Source: Taibaiella sp.
GTDB lineage: Bacteria > Bacteroidota > Bacteroidia > Chitinophagales > Chitinophagaceae
Length of the DNA: 64,000 bases
Direction: 5' to 3'
Assembly: GCA_016786705.1 (NCBI GenBank)
Contig: JAEUVV010000003.1
Span: 248,001 to 312,000, forward strand
Shown: one piece after another, positions 1 to 9,031 of the stretch
Layout: the number at the start of each line of letters is the position of its first letter
Position numbering within the stretch: position 1 is the first letter of the stretch
Position numbers and translations under genes: made by a program
The notes under the pieces: model-generated
Seen by the model: the letters and a program-made list of their open reading frames with translations, nothing else
Told to the model about the DNA's origin: nothing
Database searches by the model: none

Positions 1-178
1 GAAGATTCGCCTTCACCAATTTTTCCAAAGCACGCTGATCGCCCATGTGGATCTTTTGCGCTAAAATGGTTTCTTCTTCCGGCGTAATCATCGAAATACG
101 GCTAATCTCCTGCAAGTACTTTTCTACGGCCTGAGAGTCACGGTTGGTAATCTGGGTAGCTATCTTGAGCTGTCTCAT
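1..178 (-). CDS. rpoD: RNA polymerase primary sigma factor RpoD, N-terminal fragment
   Basis: The reverse strand opens with MRQLKIATQITNRDSQAVEK and continues through a segment with ISMITPEEE and LAQKIHMGDQRALEKLV. This is the typical start of the short Bacteroidota housekeeping sigma factor, region 1.2 leading into region 2. Only the first 59 codons lie in the window; the gene runs off the left edge. It directs RNA polymerase to the TTG/TAnnTTTG promoters seen throughout the window. The identification rests on recognising the N-terminus, because the DNA-binding regions 2.4 and 4.2 are outside. Confidence 0.9.
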   Translation of the reverse strand, partial: MRQLKIATQITNRDSQAVEKYLQEISRISMITPEEETILAQKIHMGDQRALEKLVKANL

Positions 179-662
179 ATCTAAAAAAACTGTTTTTTTT
201 GTTTCGAAAAAAGCCTATATTTGATCTCTCAAATTCTCCTTTCCCCTAATTGGGTGTAAAAGTATAATGCTTTTTTTTCATTTCAAAGCAATTGCTTTTA
301 ATTTATCTGTTAAAACTGACAGATAAGCAATCTACTATTATCCCACAAAAACCGTACCAATAAAGGCTCTTCCTGTCAAATTAACGCCTTTTAAGGTTAT
401 TTTTCAAGGTGCTCCAGTTATCCCTGACTGTCTTTAATCAATATCACAAACATTACACTATAAGTACAGTCGCAGACAGATCATTCAATTACAAATCTGG
501 ATAAAATAAGAAATACCCCAGGAGCTGCCAGCATTTAAACCTATGTCAGGTTTACTGTAATGTCAGCACCTAAAATAATTTTCCACTTGTGCCAATCCAT
601 ATCAGGAATTAAATCGTAAGTAATAGGAACACACATTCATTTAATTTCAAAAAAATTATTTT
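179..662. other. Intergenic region between rpoD and a divergent secreted-protein gene
   Basis: This AT-rich spacer separates two divergent genes and should hold both promoters. A short inverted repeat (TTATCTGT at 303-310 with ACAGATAA at 319-326) could be an operator. A TATATTTG element reads rightward near 211-218 but is far from the next start. I see no convincing gene. Confidence 0.5.
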
Positions 663-2567
663 ATGAAGAGATTTTTCCTGTTTTTATCTTTATGTGCCCT
701 GGCCGGCAATCGACTATCTGCACAACAGCTTATGATACTGACCGACAACGGACAGCTTTCGATGATGCAAAGTGTCGCTAATCCCGCTACCTTAACGCCC
801 AACATTACGATCAATGGTCTGCCGGCAGGTATGATGATAGCCGGTATCGACTACAGGCCAAACACGGGAGAATTGTATGGCCTGGCTTATAACAGCGCCC
901 TTGGGAACAATAATGCGCAGCTTATTGTCATTAACCCGGCGACCGGCATGGCGACGGCCATAGGCACTCCGGTTACCCTTAACCTGGGTATAGGCGGTAT
1001 TGGTTTTGATTTTAACCCTACTGTTGACCGCATCCGGATTGTAGCAGAAAACGGCATGAACTACCGTATGCACCCTACTACAGGAGCTATAGTAGCCACA
1101 GACGGGAACCTGGCCTATGCCGCTACGGACGTTAACACCGGGACTACACCGCACATCATCGCCTGTGGCTACACCAATAGCTATATCGGCTCCGAAGCGA
1201 CAACACTTTTCAATTATGATAAAGGCTTGGATGTACTGGTGAGCCAGGTTCCGCCGAATAACGGCACCCTTAATACGATCGGCACCGCCGGATTAGCTGT
1301 AAATGCCGCTAACCCAACAGCAGGCATGGACATTTACTTTGACCCGATGACTAAAACAAATATGGCCTATATCAATGCCAATGTGGGCAGTGCGGTTAAT
1401 GATAATTTATACCGTATCGATCTCAGCACAGGACAAGCCACTAACCTGGGTAATATAGGCGCGCCGGTCAGAGATATAGCTGCTGTTATTGACAGGACGG
1501 TTCCGCCAGACTATACAGGTGTATTAGTGTATGGACTTACCCGGGTAAACAGTAATCTTATCACCTTTTCTACCGATAATCCAACCTTAATCCGCAGCCT
1601 TAAACCCATTACAGGGCTAACGAATAATCATCGGGTAGCCGGCATGGATGTGCGCCCTGCAGACCTAGGGCTTTACGCGTTAGGCTATAATGATACGACA
1701 CAAGACTTCGGTGTATACCGGATCGATACCGCTACGGGCGCAGCGACAAAAATCGGCACCGGCGGGACTATGAACCTTGGTATGGGAGAAAGGATTGGAT
1801 TCGACTTTAACCCTACAGTCGACCGTATCAGGATTACCGCCAGCAATGAAGCTAATTACCGCTTACACCCGGGAACCGGCGCATTAGTGGCTACAGATAC
1901 AATGTTATCCTATGCTGCTGGTGATACACATACCGGTGAAGACCCTTATATAAGTAGCATAGCCTATACTAATAGTTACAGTAATGCAAGCAGTACGACA
2001 CTTTATGGCGTAGACGCGATGAATGGCGCTTTTGTCTCTGTTGCCCCCCCTAACGCGGGTATATTGAATACAATAGCAGAAAACATACTCCTGTTCAACA
2101 GTATGGACAGAACTACCGGGATGGACTTTTACTACGACTCCGCAACTGCTGCCAATCAAGGTTATTTTGCAGCGAACAGCAATACCGGCATGAACGACTC
2201 CCTCTATCGCATTGATGAAACCGGTAGCCTTACACTGGTTGACGCTATAGGGTGGGGCGTACAGGTAAGAGAGATTGCAACCCAATTAAAATTCACCAAC
2301 CAGGGAGGTGTAAGCACAAAAGATATTATTAAGCAAAACGCGTTCAGCCTATATCCTAATCCAACGAAAGATCAGCTTACCATCAGCTTTACACAGGTGA
2401 CTGCTGCTGCACAGGATATAATGCTAACGGATATTTCCGGGAAAGTCATTACACGGCTAAGCATTCCAAAGAACAGTACAACATATACCTGTTCGCTTAG
2501 CTACTTACCGCAGGGCATGTACCTGCTTAAATCCGGTTCTTTTACCCTTAAGTTCATGAAGATGTAG
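663..2567 (+). CDS. Secreted DUF4394 protein with T9SS type A sorting domain
   Basis: The 634-residue product has a signal peptide (residues 1-20, cleavage after LSA) and two tandem homologous halves, roughly residues 22-275 and 285-545. Each half carries GFDFNPTVDRIRI followed by a NYR.HP.TGA..ATD stretch, which is the DUF4394 signature. Residues from about 555 (NAFSLYPNPTKDQLTISF) to the end form a type A T9SS sorting domain, so the protein is probably exported through the outer membrane and anchored to or released from the surface. The function of DUF4394 is not known. The internal duplication is clear from the near-identical motif pairs. A terminator follows. Confidence 0.88.
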   Translation: MKRFFLFLSLCALAGNRLSAQQLMILTDNGQLSMMQSVANPATLTPNITINGLPAGMMIAGIDYRPNTGELYGLAYNSALGNNNAQLIVINPATGMATAIGTPVTLNLGIGGIGFDFNPTVDRIRIVAENGMNYRMHPTTGAIVATDGNLAYAATDVNTGTTPHIIACGYTNSYIGSEATTLFNYDKGLDVLVSQVPPNNGTLNTIGTAGLAVNAANPTAGMDIYFDPMTKTNMAYINANVGSAVNDNLYRIDLSTGQATNLGNIGAPVRDIAAVIDRTVPPDYTGVLVYGLTRVNSNLITFSTDNPTLIRSLKPITGLTNNHRVAGMDVRPADLGLYALGYNDTTQDFGVYRIDTATGAATKIGTGGTMNLGMGERIGFDFNPTVDRIRITASNEANYRLHPGTGALVATDTMLSYAAGDTHTGEDPYISSIAYTNSYSNASSTTLYGVDAMNGAFVSVAPPNAGILNTIAENILLFNSMDRTTGMDFYYDSATAANQGYFAANSNTGMNDSLYRIDETGSLTLVDAIGWGVQVREIATQLKFTNQGGVSTKDIIKQNAFSLYPNPTKDQLTISFTQVTAAAQDIMLTDISGKVITRLSIPKNSTTYTCSLSYLPQGMYLLKSGSFTLKFMKM

Positions 2568-2602
2568 TATACATTTTTCCTGATTTTTTTGAAATAACCG
2601 GT

Positions 2603-2646
2603 AAACGGCTTATTCACCAGGGCAGCAGGTGATAAGCCGTTTTTCT
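2603..2646 (+). terminator. Intrinsic terminator of the DUF4394 gene
   Basis: An 11-bp stem (AAACGGCTTAT at 2603-2613 with ATAAGCCGTTT at 2632-2642) ends in a T-run and lies just after the stop codon. Confidence 0.8.
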
Positions 2647-2858
2647 ATACTAAAATAACTTAAACACAAGCTACACACATAAAATTAAAACTCATATAAC
2701 TCAAGCAGCATTAATACATAATTATTAAAGCCCCAATAAACATGATGAATCATTTAATTTTAAGGCATAAAGAACAAATTCTATTTATTAAACCTGCCTG
2801 TACGGTCAACAGGTACTGAAGAAATACATAAGTGTGTTTAAAATAAGTTTTATTATCC

Positions 2859-2866
2859 TAATTTTG
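2859..2866 (+). promoter_or_regulatory. Bacteroidota -7 promoter element
   Basis: TAATTTTG matches the Bacteroidota TAnnTTTG consensus 31 nt upstream of the acyl-CoA dehydrogenase start codon. The -33 half is weak. Confidence 0.55.
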
Positions 2867-2897
2867 TGCGAGTTTAAAAAATACAACATTAAAATAT

Positions 2898-4076
2898 ATG
2901 GCACAGGATCTGTATCAACATCCGGATTATTACTTATTAGACGAATTCCTTTCTGATGAGCAAAAGGTAATCCGTGACTCTGTAAGAGCTTTTGTAAAAA
3001 AAGATATTTCTCCTATTATCGAAGACTATGCACAACGTGCGGCTTTTCCTGATCAGATCATTAAAGGACTGGGAGAACAAGGATGTTTCGGACCTTTCGT
3101 GCCTGAAGAATACGGAGGACCGGGCCTGGACTACATGACCTACGGTATTATGATGCAGGAGCTGGAGCGCGGTGATTCCGGCGTTCGCTCTACCGCGTCG
3201 GTACAGGGCTCCCTGGTAATGTACCCGATCCTGACTTACGGTACTGAAGAACAAAAGAAAAAATATTTACCCAAATTAGCAACCGGGGAAATGATGGGCT
3301 GCTTCGGTCTTACCGAACCTGATTTTGGTTCTAACCCTGCCGGTATGATCACCAACTTTACCGATGCCGGGAGCCACGTGATCCTGAACGGTGCTAAAAT
3401 GTGGATCTCTAATGCGCCTTTCGCGGATATCGCTGTAGTATGGGCGAGGAACCCGCAGGGCAAAATTCAGGGTTTGATCGTTGAGCGCGGTATGGAAGGT
3501 TTTACTACACCGGAAACCCACAATAAATGGAGCTTACGCGCTTCTGCAACCGGTGAATTGGTATTCGATAACGTAAAAGTGCCTAAAGAAAATATTTTAC
3601 CTAACGTACAAGGACTTAAAGGACCTTTGGGTTGTTTATCCAGCGCACGTTTCGGTATCGCCTGGGGTGCCCTGGGTGCGGGTATGGACTGTTATGATAC
3701 CGCATTGCGCTATTCGCAAGAACGTATCCAGTTCGACAAACCAATCGGTGCTTTCCAGTTACAACAAAAGAAACTGGCAGAAATGATTACCGAAATCACT
3801 AAAGGCCAGTTATTGGTTTGGCGTTTGGCCCAGTTAAGAAACGAAGGTCGTGCTACACCGGCACAGATCTCTATGGCTAAGCGTAACAGCTGTGAAGTAG
3901 CGATCAATATCGCCCGCGAAGCCCGCCAGATGCTGGGAGGTATGGGTATCACCGGTGAGTACAGCATCATGCGCCACTCGATGAACCTGGAATCTGTGAT
4001 CACTTACGAAGGAACACATGATATACACTTACTGATCACCGGCCAGGATGTTACCGGCCTGAGCGCTTTCAAATAA
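2898..4076 (+). CDS. Acyl-CoA dehydrogenase, glutaryl-CoA dehydrogenase type
   Basis: This 392-residue FAD flavoenzyme has the usual acyl-CoA dehydrogenase order: an N-terminal helical domain, a middle beta domain (GCFGLTEPDFGSNPAGM, then MWISNAPFADI), and a C-terminal helical domain with RYSQERIQFDKPI. The end reads TYEGTHDIHLLI, in which the glutamate at about 371 aligns with the catalytic Glu of glutaryl-CoA dehydrogenases. That suggests oxidative decarboxylation of glutaryl-CoA to crotonyl-CoA in lysine/tryptophan catabolism. Another short-chain acyl-CoA substrate cannot be excluded. The gene stands alone with its own promoter and terminator. Confidence 0.88.
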   Translation: MAQDLYQHPDYYLLDEFLSDEQKVIRDSVRAFVKKDISPIIEDYAQRAAFPDQIIKGLGEQGCFGPFVPEEYGGPGLDYMTYGIMMQELERGDSGVRSTASVQGSLVMYPILTYGTEEQKKKYLPKLATGEMMGCFGLTEPDFGSNPAGMITNFTDAGSHVILNGAKMWISNAPFADIAVVWARNPQGKIQGLIVERGMEGFTTPETHNKWSLRASATGELVFDNVKVPKENILPNVQGLKGPLGCLSSARFGIAWGALGAGMDCYDTALRYSQERIQFDKPIGAFQLQQKKLAEMITEITKGQLLVWRLAQLRNEGRATPAQISMAKRNSCEVAINIAREARQMLGGMGITGEYSIMRHSMNLESVITYEGTHDIHLLITGQDVTGLSAFK

Positions 4077-4103
4077 GCAATTTAAGGGATCAAGATTATA
4101 AAC

Positions 4104-4138
4104 AGAAAAGCAAGGCTGAAGCCTTGCTTTTCTGCTAT
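4104..4138 (+). terminator. Intrinsic terminator after the acyl-CoA dehydrogenase
   Basis: A 13-bp perfect stem (AGAAAAGCAAGGC at 4104-4116 and its complement at 4121-4133) with a TGAA loop; the descending arm is T-rich. Confidence 0.8.
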
Positions 4139-4191
4139 CGTTAAAAAATTGCTTTTATCCCTGTTTCCACACAATGCTTTTTGTGAATGCT

Positions 4192-4199
4192 TATATTTG
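4192..4199 (+). promoter_or_regulatory. -7 element of the nadC promoter
   Basis: TATATTTG lies 16 nt before the ATG at 4215. It falls inside the longer open frame that begins at 4149, so transcripts from it can only use the 4215 start. Confidence 0.6.
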
Positions 4200-4214
4200 C
4201 ACAAATTATCCGAC

Positions 4215-5051
4215 ATGACTCCTCAAGAATTTATTAAACTGGCCTTAGAAGAGGATATCCGCTCCGGTGACTATTCCACCTTAGCCAGCATCCCGCCGCA
4301 AGCGCAGGGTAAAGCCATCCTTAAGCTGAAAGAAGACGGCATACTGGCCGGTATGCAATGGGCACAGGATATCTTTCACTACCTGGAGCCGGAAGCTCAT
4401 TTTAATATTTTTCTTAAAGACGGAGCAGCTATAAAATACGGGGATATAGGCTTTGAAGTATCGGCCAGAGTGCATACCATACTTATGGCGGAGCGCCTGG
4501 TGCTGAATACCATGCAACGCATGAGCGGTATCGCGACCCTGACCCGTCAATATGCGGATAAGATCAAAGGTTATAAAACCAAAATACTGGATACCCGCAA
4601 GACCACTCCGTTATTCCGTTTGCAGGAAAAGCAGGCCGTGGTGATCGGAGGCGGGCATAACCATCGCTATGGTCTTTATGACATGGTAATGCTGAAAGAT
4701 AACCATATTGATTTCTGTGGCGGTATAGAAAAAGCTATTTTAACTACCCGGAATTATCTTAAGAACAACCATCTTGACCTTAAAATAGAAGTAGAGACCC
4801 GTAATATAGACGATGTACGAAGAGTATTGGCAACCGGTGGTGTAGACCGCATCATGCTGGACAACTATAAGCCGGAAGAGATCGTTGCCGCGCTGCAACT
4901 GATCAATGGCAGCGTGGAAACAGAAGCCTCCGGTGGTATCAATTTTGAGAACATCGAGTCTTACGCTGCTACGGGGGTGGACTTCATTTCCATTGGCGCC
5001 CTCACGCACCATGCCGTAAGCCTTGACATTAGTTTGAAAGCAGAAATTTAA
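4215..5051 (+). CDS. nadC: Nicotinate-nucleotide pyrophosphorylase (carboxylating)
   Basis: The 278-residue product transfers the phosphoribosyl group of PRPP to quinolinate, releasing CO2 to give nicotinate mononucleotide in de novo NAD synthesis. The family motifs are clear: LDTRKTTP followed by LQEKQAVVIGGGHNHRYGL, MVMLKDNHI, KIEVETRN and MLDNYKPEEI, then ASGGINFENI and DFISIGALTHH at the end. I chose the ATG at 4215 rather than an in-frame start at 4149 because a TATATTTG promoter element sits between them and the protein then starts like its homologues (MTPQEFIKLALEEDI). The lipid-kinase gene follows 12 nt downstream, probably in the same transcript. Confidence 0.93.
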   Translation: MTPQEFIKLALEEDIRSGDYSTLASIPPQAQGKAILKLKEDGILAGMQWAQDIFHYLEPEAHFNIFLKDGAAIKYGDIGFEVSARVHTILMAERLVLNTMQRMSGIATLTRQYADKIKGYKTKILDTRKTTPLFRLQEKQAVVIGGGHNHRYGLYDMVMLKDNHIDFCGGIEKAILTTRNYLKNNHLDLKIEVETRNIDDVRRVLATGGVDRIMLDNYKPEEIVAALQLINGSVETEASGGINFENIESYAATGVDFISIGALTHHAVSLDISLKAEI

Positions 5052-5063
5052 GTACCGGAATCC

Positions 5064-5939
5064 GTGAAAGACATCCTATTTATCGTAAACCCACGTGCCG
5101 GTGTAGACCGGGTAAAGGCCATAGAGGAAGCATTACAAAAACATTTAGACCAGCAGCAATATACTTACCGGATCGAGGAAACCAGGTATCCCAAACACGG
5201 AACAGAAATTGCCCGGGCAGCGGCGGCATCCGGTGTGGATGTAGTGGTAGCGGTAGGTGGTGATGGTTCCCTGAATGATATTATTCAAGGTATACGCGAT
5301 ACAGAAACCGTACTGGGCGTGATCCCTATGGGCTCCGGCAATGGAATGGCGCGCTCTGCCGGTATTCCCTTAAAACTCGAAGCAGCCATAAAAGTGCTGA
5401 ATAAAAATAATGTACATGCCATAGACACGGGGTTGGTGGATAACAAGCGCCTCTTTATCAGTAATGCGGGCGTTGGGTTTGACGCGGTCGTGACTGAAGC
5501 ATTTTCGCAGAGCAAAAAACGCGGTTTCTGGTCTTATGTAGGTATTATCAATAAAAAGATCTGGTCTTATAAACCCAAAGAATGGACGATTGAACTGGAT
5601 GGAAAGATCATCCGCGAAAAAGCGTTCATGATCACCGTAGCTAATGCTACACAATTGGGCTATAATTTCCAGATCGCACCGGTAGCTTTAATGAACGATG
5701 GCTATTTTGATGTAGTGATCATAAAAAAGCATCCGAAATTACTTTCGGGCATCATCGGTTTGCAGGCATTTACGGATACTTTGCTGAACAACCGGTATGT
5801 TAGTCATTACAAAGCGAAAACAGTAAAGATCTCTAACGATGGCAACCGTGTAATGCAAATGGACGGTGAAGCAATCGACTGTAAACCAACTATTCGCATC
5901 GAAATACTGGAGAAAAGCATTAAATTACTTTGCCCATAA
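5064..5939 (+). CDS. Diacylglycerol/sphingosine kinase-family lipid kinase
   Basis: The 291-residue protein begins with a GTG codon (VKDILFIVNPRAG). It has the DAGK catalytic signature: IVNPRAG near the N-terminus, VVAVGGDGSLNDIIQG around residues 60-75, and GVIPMGSGNGMARS around residues 87-101. The YegS/DgkB family phosphorylates lipid substrates such as diacylglycerol, using ATP at the GGDG loop. The actual lipid substrate cannot be read from the sequence. It sits 12 nt after nadC, so the two are likely co-transcribed although no shared pathway is obvious. Confidence 0.87.
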   Translation: MKDILFIVNPRAGVDRVKAIEEALQKHLDQQQYTYRIEETRYPKHGTEIARAAAASGVDVVVAVGGDGSLNDIIQGIRDTETVLGVIPMGSGNGMARSAGIPLKLEAAIKVLNKNNVHAIDTGLVDNKRLFISNAGVGFDAVVTEAFSQSKKRGFWSYVGIINKKIWSYKPKEWTIELDGKIIREKAFMITVANATQLGYNFQIAPVALMNDGYFDVVIIKKHPKLLSGIIGLQAFTDTLLNNRYVSHYKAKTVKISNDGNRVMQMDGEAIDCKPTIRIEILEKSIKLLCP

Positions 5940-6004
5940 AGATTATTGATAACTTAATCACACTTTGTGCAAACTTTTAATGATATTATCATTAAATATT
6001 AGAT

Positions 6005-6012
6005 TAATTTTG
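6005..6012 (+). promoter_or_regulatory. -7 promoter element upstream of the S41 protease
   Basis: TAATTTTG, a TAnnTTTG match, lies 17 nt before the ATG at 6030. Confidence 0.55.
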
Positions 6013-6029
6013 TGTGCTTTTTATAACCC

Positions 6030-7691
6030 ATGTCTGATAAAACACCTAAGCCACGTTCCAGAAATGTATGGACCCCACTTTTGCTTGCCCTTGTGATGAT
6101 CATTGGCCTGGTGGGAGGTTTTTATCTGAACAAATTGACGGGGAATAAAAGAGATTTCGCGACCATCCTCGACCGGAACGACCGCCTGGAGGAAATGATA
6201 GATATCATTTCTGAAAAGTATGTGGATTCCGTAAGTTCCGACTCCCTGTACAATGACGCGATCAATGGGATCTTAAGCCACCTGGACCCGCATACCTCTT
6301 ACATACCCGCTAAAGACCTGGACGCCGTAAATGCCGCGCTCGGTGGCAATTTCAACGGGTTGGGCATGGAGTACCAGTTTGTGAACGACACCCCTATGGT
6401 TTCCCTGATCAGCCCCAACAGCCCGGCTTTCTTTGGCGGTATCGAGACCGGGGATATGATCTTAAAAGTCAATGACACTACCGTTGCCGGGGTACAAATG
6501 TCCAAAAGAGAGTTAGTAACCCGTGTAAGAAAATGGGGCGGTAACCAGGTCAACCTCAATATTTACAGGCCCATCGAGCAAAAAAACCTTACGATAAAGC
6601 TGACCCGTGCAGATGTGGAAATTTCCAGTATTGACGCGGCTTTTATGCTGGATAAAGAAACCGGCTATATCCGCATCAAACGCTTCGCGGCCAATACTTA
6701 TGAAGAGTTTGTCAAACAGCTGAAAGAGTTGAAGGAATCGGGCATGAAACGCCTGATCCTCGACCTCAGGGGCAATGGCGGCGGCTTCCTGGAAGCGGCA
6801 ACAGAGATCGCGGATGAATTCATTTCGGGCAATAAATTACTGGTATATACTTATGGTTCAAAAATAGGCCGGGAAAATTATAATGCTTACCGGACCGGTA
6901 TTTTTGAAAACGGCAGGCTGATCATCCTGGTAGATGAGGGCAGTGCTTCCGCCAGCGAGATCCTGGCAGGGGCTATACAGGACTGGGACAGGGGCGTGAT
7001 CATAGGAAGAGATACTTATGGAAAAGGCCTGGTACAGGAGCAATTCGAAATGGGAGATGGCGCGGCCATGCGCATTACCATTGCCCGCTACTACACCCCG
7101 GTAGGCAGATCGATCCAGAAATCCTATACGCAAGGCCGGGAAAAATATTTCTGGGACAAATCACAACAGCTAAGTGATACCAATACTGTAGATAAGGGAA
7201 CGAAATTCTTTACCAGTGAAAACAACCGCCCGGTATACGGCGGCGGCGGTATCCGACCCGACCTGATCGTTTCTAAATTCGAGGAAGCTTACTCTTCTGT
7301 ATTAAGCCAGATCATTACAGATCCCAGACTCGACGACTTTATCTATACCTATTTCGCCCATAACCCGAAAATATTCAAAAGTTTCGGCTCCTTCCAGGAG
7401 TTTGACGCGACGCTTGATTTCAAAGGCGACTTTGGCAAACGGCTGGACGCGGTATGCGCCGGCATCAGCCCGCTGTACCGATCTATTGTAAAAACCAGGC
7501 CGGCAGAATTAATGCTGTTACAAAATTATGTAAAAGCCACTTTAGCCCGCATCATGTTTAATAATGATGGATTCTATAATGTCATGAACCGCTCCGACAA
7601 GGTTTTAAAACGCGCTTATGAGGTAATCAGCTCCGATGAATATTCAAAGATCATAGGCGGGAATACGATCAAGCCAAGTGAAGGACTGTGA
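6030..7691 (+). CDS. S41-family C-terminal processing peptidase (CtpA/Prc-like)
   Basis: The 553-residue protein has one N-terminal membrane segment (about residues 14-32), so its protease domain should face the periplasm. A family N-terminal region is followed by a PDZ domain (about 95-185, with GLGMEYQF and GGIETGDMILKVND). The catalytic core has the Ser motif GSASASE (residues 304-310) and the Lys in YGKGLVQ (Lys332), the serine-lysine dyad of carboxyl-terminal processing proteases. A C-terminal family extension with FDFKGDFG-like sequence follows. The 3' end overlaps the convergent nuclease-like gene by 48 bp. Confidence 0.92.
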   Translation: MSDKTPKPRSRNVWTPLLLALVMIIGLVGGFYLNKLTGNKRDFATILDRNDRLEEMIDIISEKYVDSVSSDSLYNDAINGILSHLDPHTSYIPAKDLDAVNAALGGNFNGLGMEYQFVNDTPMVSLISPNSPAFFGGIETGDMILKVNDTTVAGVQMSKRELVTRVRKWGGNQVNLNIYRPIEQKNLTIKLTRADVEISSIDAAFMLDKETGYIRIKRFAANTYEEFVKQLKELKESGMKRLILDLRGNGGGFLEAATEIADEFISGNKLLVYTYGSKIGRENYNAYRTGIFENGRLIILVDEGSASASEILAGAIQDWDRGVIIGRDTYGKGLVQEQFEMGDGAAMRITIARYYTPVGRSIQKSYTQGREKYFWDKSQQLSDTNTVDKGTKFFTSENNRPVYGGGGIRPDLIVSKFEEAYSSVLSQIITDPRLDDFIYTYFAHNPKIFKSFGSFQEFDATLDFKGDFGKRLDAVCAGISPLYRSIVKTRPAELMLLQNYVKATLARIMFNNDGFYNVMNRSDKVLKRAYEVISSDEYSKIIGGNTIKPSEGL

Positions 7692-8087
7692 GTCAATCGC
7701 TGCAAGGAAATTAGTCTGCCCATTGCTGATCAGCACATAAGGGCACTGCAGTTGCCGGTAATAATGCAGCGTTTGCATCAGGGTGGCCTCATTTAATACA
7801 ATATGCGGGGCTTTACATTCAATCAGCATCCAGGGATTTCTTTCACGGTCATAAACAACCGCGTCATAGCGGCGCTTAAGCTGGTTGATCTTCAGTTCCT
7901 TTTCCACAGCTATTAAACCGGCAGGGTAGTTGTATACCTGCACAAGTGCGCGGAGCAAATTCTGGCGCACCCATTCTTCCGGGCTCAGCCGGATGTACTT
8001 TTTCCGGAACACGTCAAAGATATACCGCAGGCCTGTGGTTTCTTTATATTTAAAATCGGGTTCCGGGTACTGGATGACTAGTTTCAT
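7644..8087 (-). CDS. HsdR N-terminal-domain (HSDR_N_2-type) nuclease-fold protein
   Basis: The 147-residue protein resembles the stand-alone HsdR N-terminal domain common in Bacteroidota. A basic N-terminal half (VFRKKYIRLSPEEWVRQNLLRAL) is followed by KRRYDAVVYDRERNPWMLIECKAP, which matches the D-(x)n-ExK core of the PD-(D/E)XK nuclease fold, then a helical end with YYRQLQCPYVLISNG. I chose MKLVIQYPEP (8087) as the start because residues further upstream look unlike the family. The gene converges on and overlaps the protease gene. Nuclease activity and any link to restriction are inference; it has no hsdM or hsdS neighbour. Confidence 0.82.
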   Translation of the reverse strand: MKLVIQYPEPDFKYKETTGLRYIFDVFRKKYIRLSPEEWVRQNLLRALVQVYNYPAGLIAVEKELKINQLKRRYDAVVYDRERNPWMLIECKAPHIVLNEATLMQTLHYYRQLQCPYVLISNGQTNFLAAIDSQSFTWLDRIPAYDL

Positions 8088-8260
8088 TCTGCCTGCAAAT
8101 ATGCGTTTTTTTGCCGGGATTAAAAGTGTCAATACCTGTTCCTATGGGGGTATTCATTAATTCTGGCTTAAATATTGAAGCAACCTTTTTATTCCTTACA
8201 AAAAATGTTTTATTTTGTTTTCCCTGGATTACCAGGGCATAGATAATAAAACGGAATCAG

Positions 8261-9031
8261 ATGAAAACGAAACAAGAAATAGTAAAAGACTGGCTGCCCA
8301 GGTACACGGGCCAATCATTAGAGGACTTCGGGGATTATATTATACTATGTAATTTTCAAAATTATGTGGATATGTTTGCGCAGATGCATGGGGTACCCGT
8401 AATCGGATATAGCAAGCCTATGACCTGTGCTACAGCAGCCGGCATTACGATCATCAACTTTGGTATGGGCAGCCCCACCGCGGCTACTATTATGGACCTG
8501 CTTACCGCTATCGAGCCCAAAGCAGTATTGTTCCTGGGTAAATGCGGTGGCATAAAAGATAAAACAAAAGTGGGCGACCTCATCTTACCGATCGCTGCTA
8601 TAAGAGGGGAGGGTACCAGCAATGACTATTTTCCCCCGGAAGTACCGGCTTTACCTGCCTTTGCCTTACAAAAAGCGATCTCCACAACGATCAGGGATCA
8701 CGATAAAGACTACTGGACCGGGACCTGCTACACTACCAACAGAAGGGTGTGGGAACATGATGATGCCTTTAAAAGCTACCTGCGGTCCATACGCGTAATG
8801 GCCGTAGATATGGAAACGGCTACCATATTCTCTGTAGGTTTTGCGAACTCAATCCCTACCGGCGCATTACTTTTGGTTTCCGATCAGCCGATGACACCGG
8901 ACGGGGTTAAAACTTCAAAAAGTGATACTTCCGTTACCCGGGAATATGTATCGGAGCATTTAAAGATAGGTATAGAGTCCCTGAAACAATTGATCAATAA
9001 CGGGCATACCGTTAAGCACCTTTTATTCTAA
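8261..9031 (+). CDS. amn: AMP nucleosidase
   Basis: The 256-residue protein matches the short Bacteroidota AMP nucleosidase, a purine-nucleoside-phosphorylase-fold enzyme that hydrolyses AMP to adenine and ribose 5-phosphate. Visible family features are the INFGMGSPTAATIMDLL segment (about residues 67-83), VLFLGKCGGIKDKTKVGDL, and the MAVDMETATIFSVG stretch that carries the ribose-binding Met-Glu pair. It lacks the N-terminal extension of the long E. coli enzyme, as expected here. The 3' end overlaps the convergent peptidase gene by 9 bp. Confidence 0.9.
   Translation: MKTKQEIVKDWLPRYTGQSLEDFGDYIILCNFQNYVDMFAQMHGVPVIGYSKPMTCATAAGITIINFGMGSPTAATIMDLLTAIEPKAVLFLGKCGGIKDKTKVGDLILPIAAIRGEGTSNDYFPPEVPALPAFALQKAISTTIRDHDKDYWTGTCYTTNRRVWEHDDAFKSYLRSIRVMAVDMETATIFSVGFANSIPTGALLLVSDQPMTPDGVKTSKSDTSVTREYVSEHLKIGIESLKQLINNGHTVKHLLF

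Larger units (their letters stand above)
2568..2897. other. Intergenic region before the acyl-CoA dehydrogenase
   Basis: Apart from the terminator at its left and the TAnnTTTG promoter at its right, this AT-rich spacer shows no gene or repeat. Confidence 0.5.

Noticed and set aside
1905..2285. Long reverse-strand frames inside the DUF4394 gene
   Set aside because: They are antisense shadows of a gene with strong family and sorting-domain evidence, and occur in both halves because of the internal duplication.
4149..4214. N-terminal extension of nadC
   Set aside because: It contains the TATATTTG promoter element, and homologues begin at the MTPQEF position.
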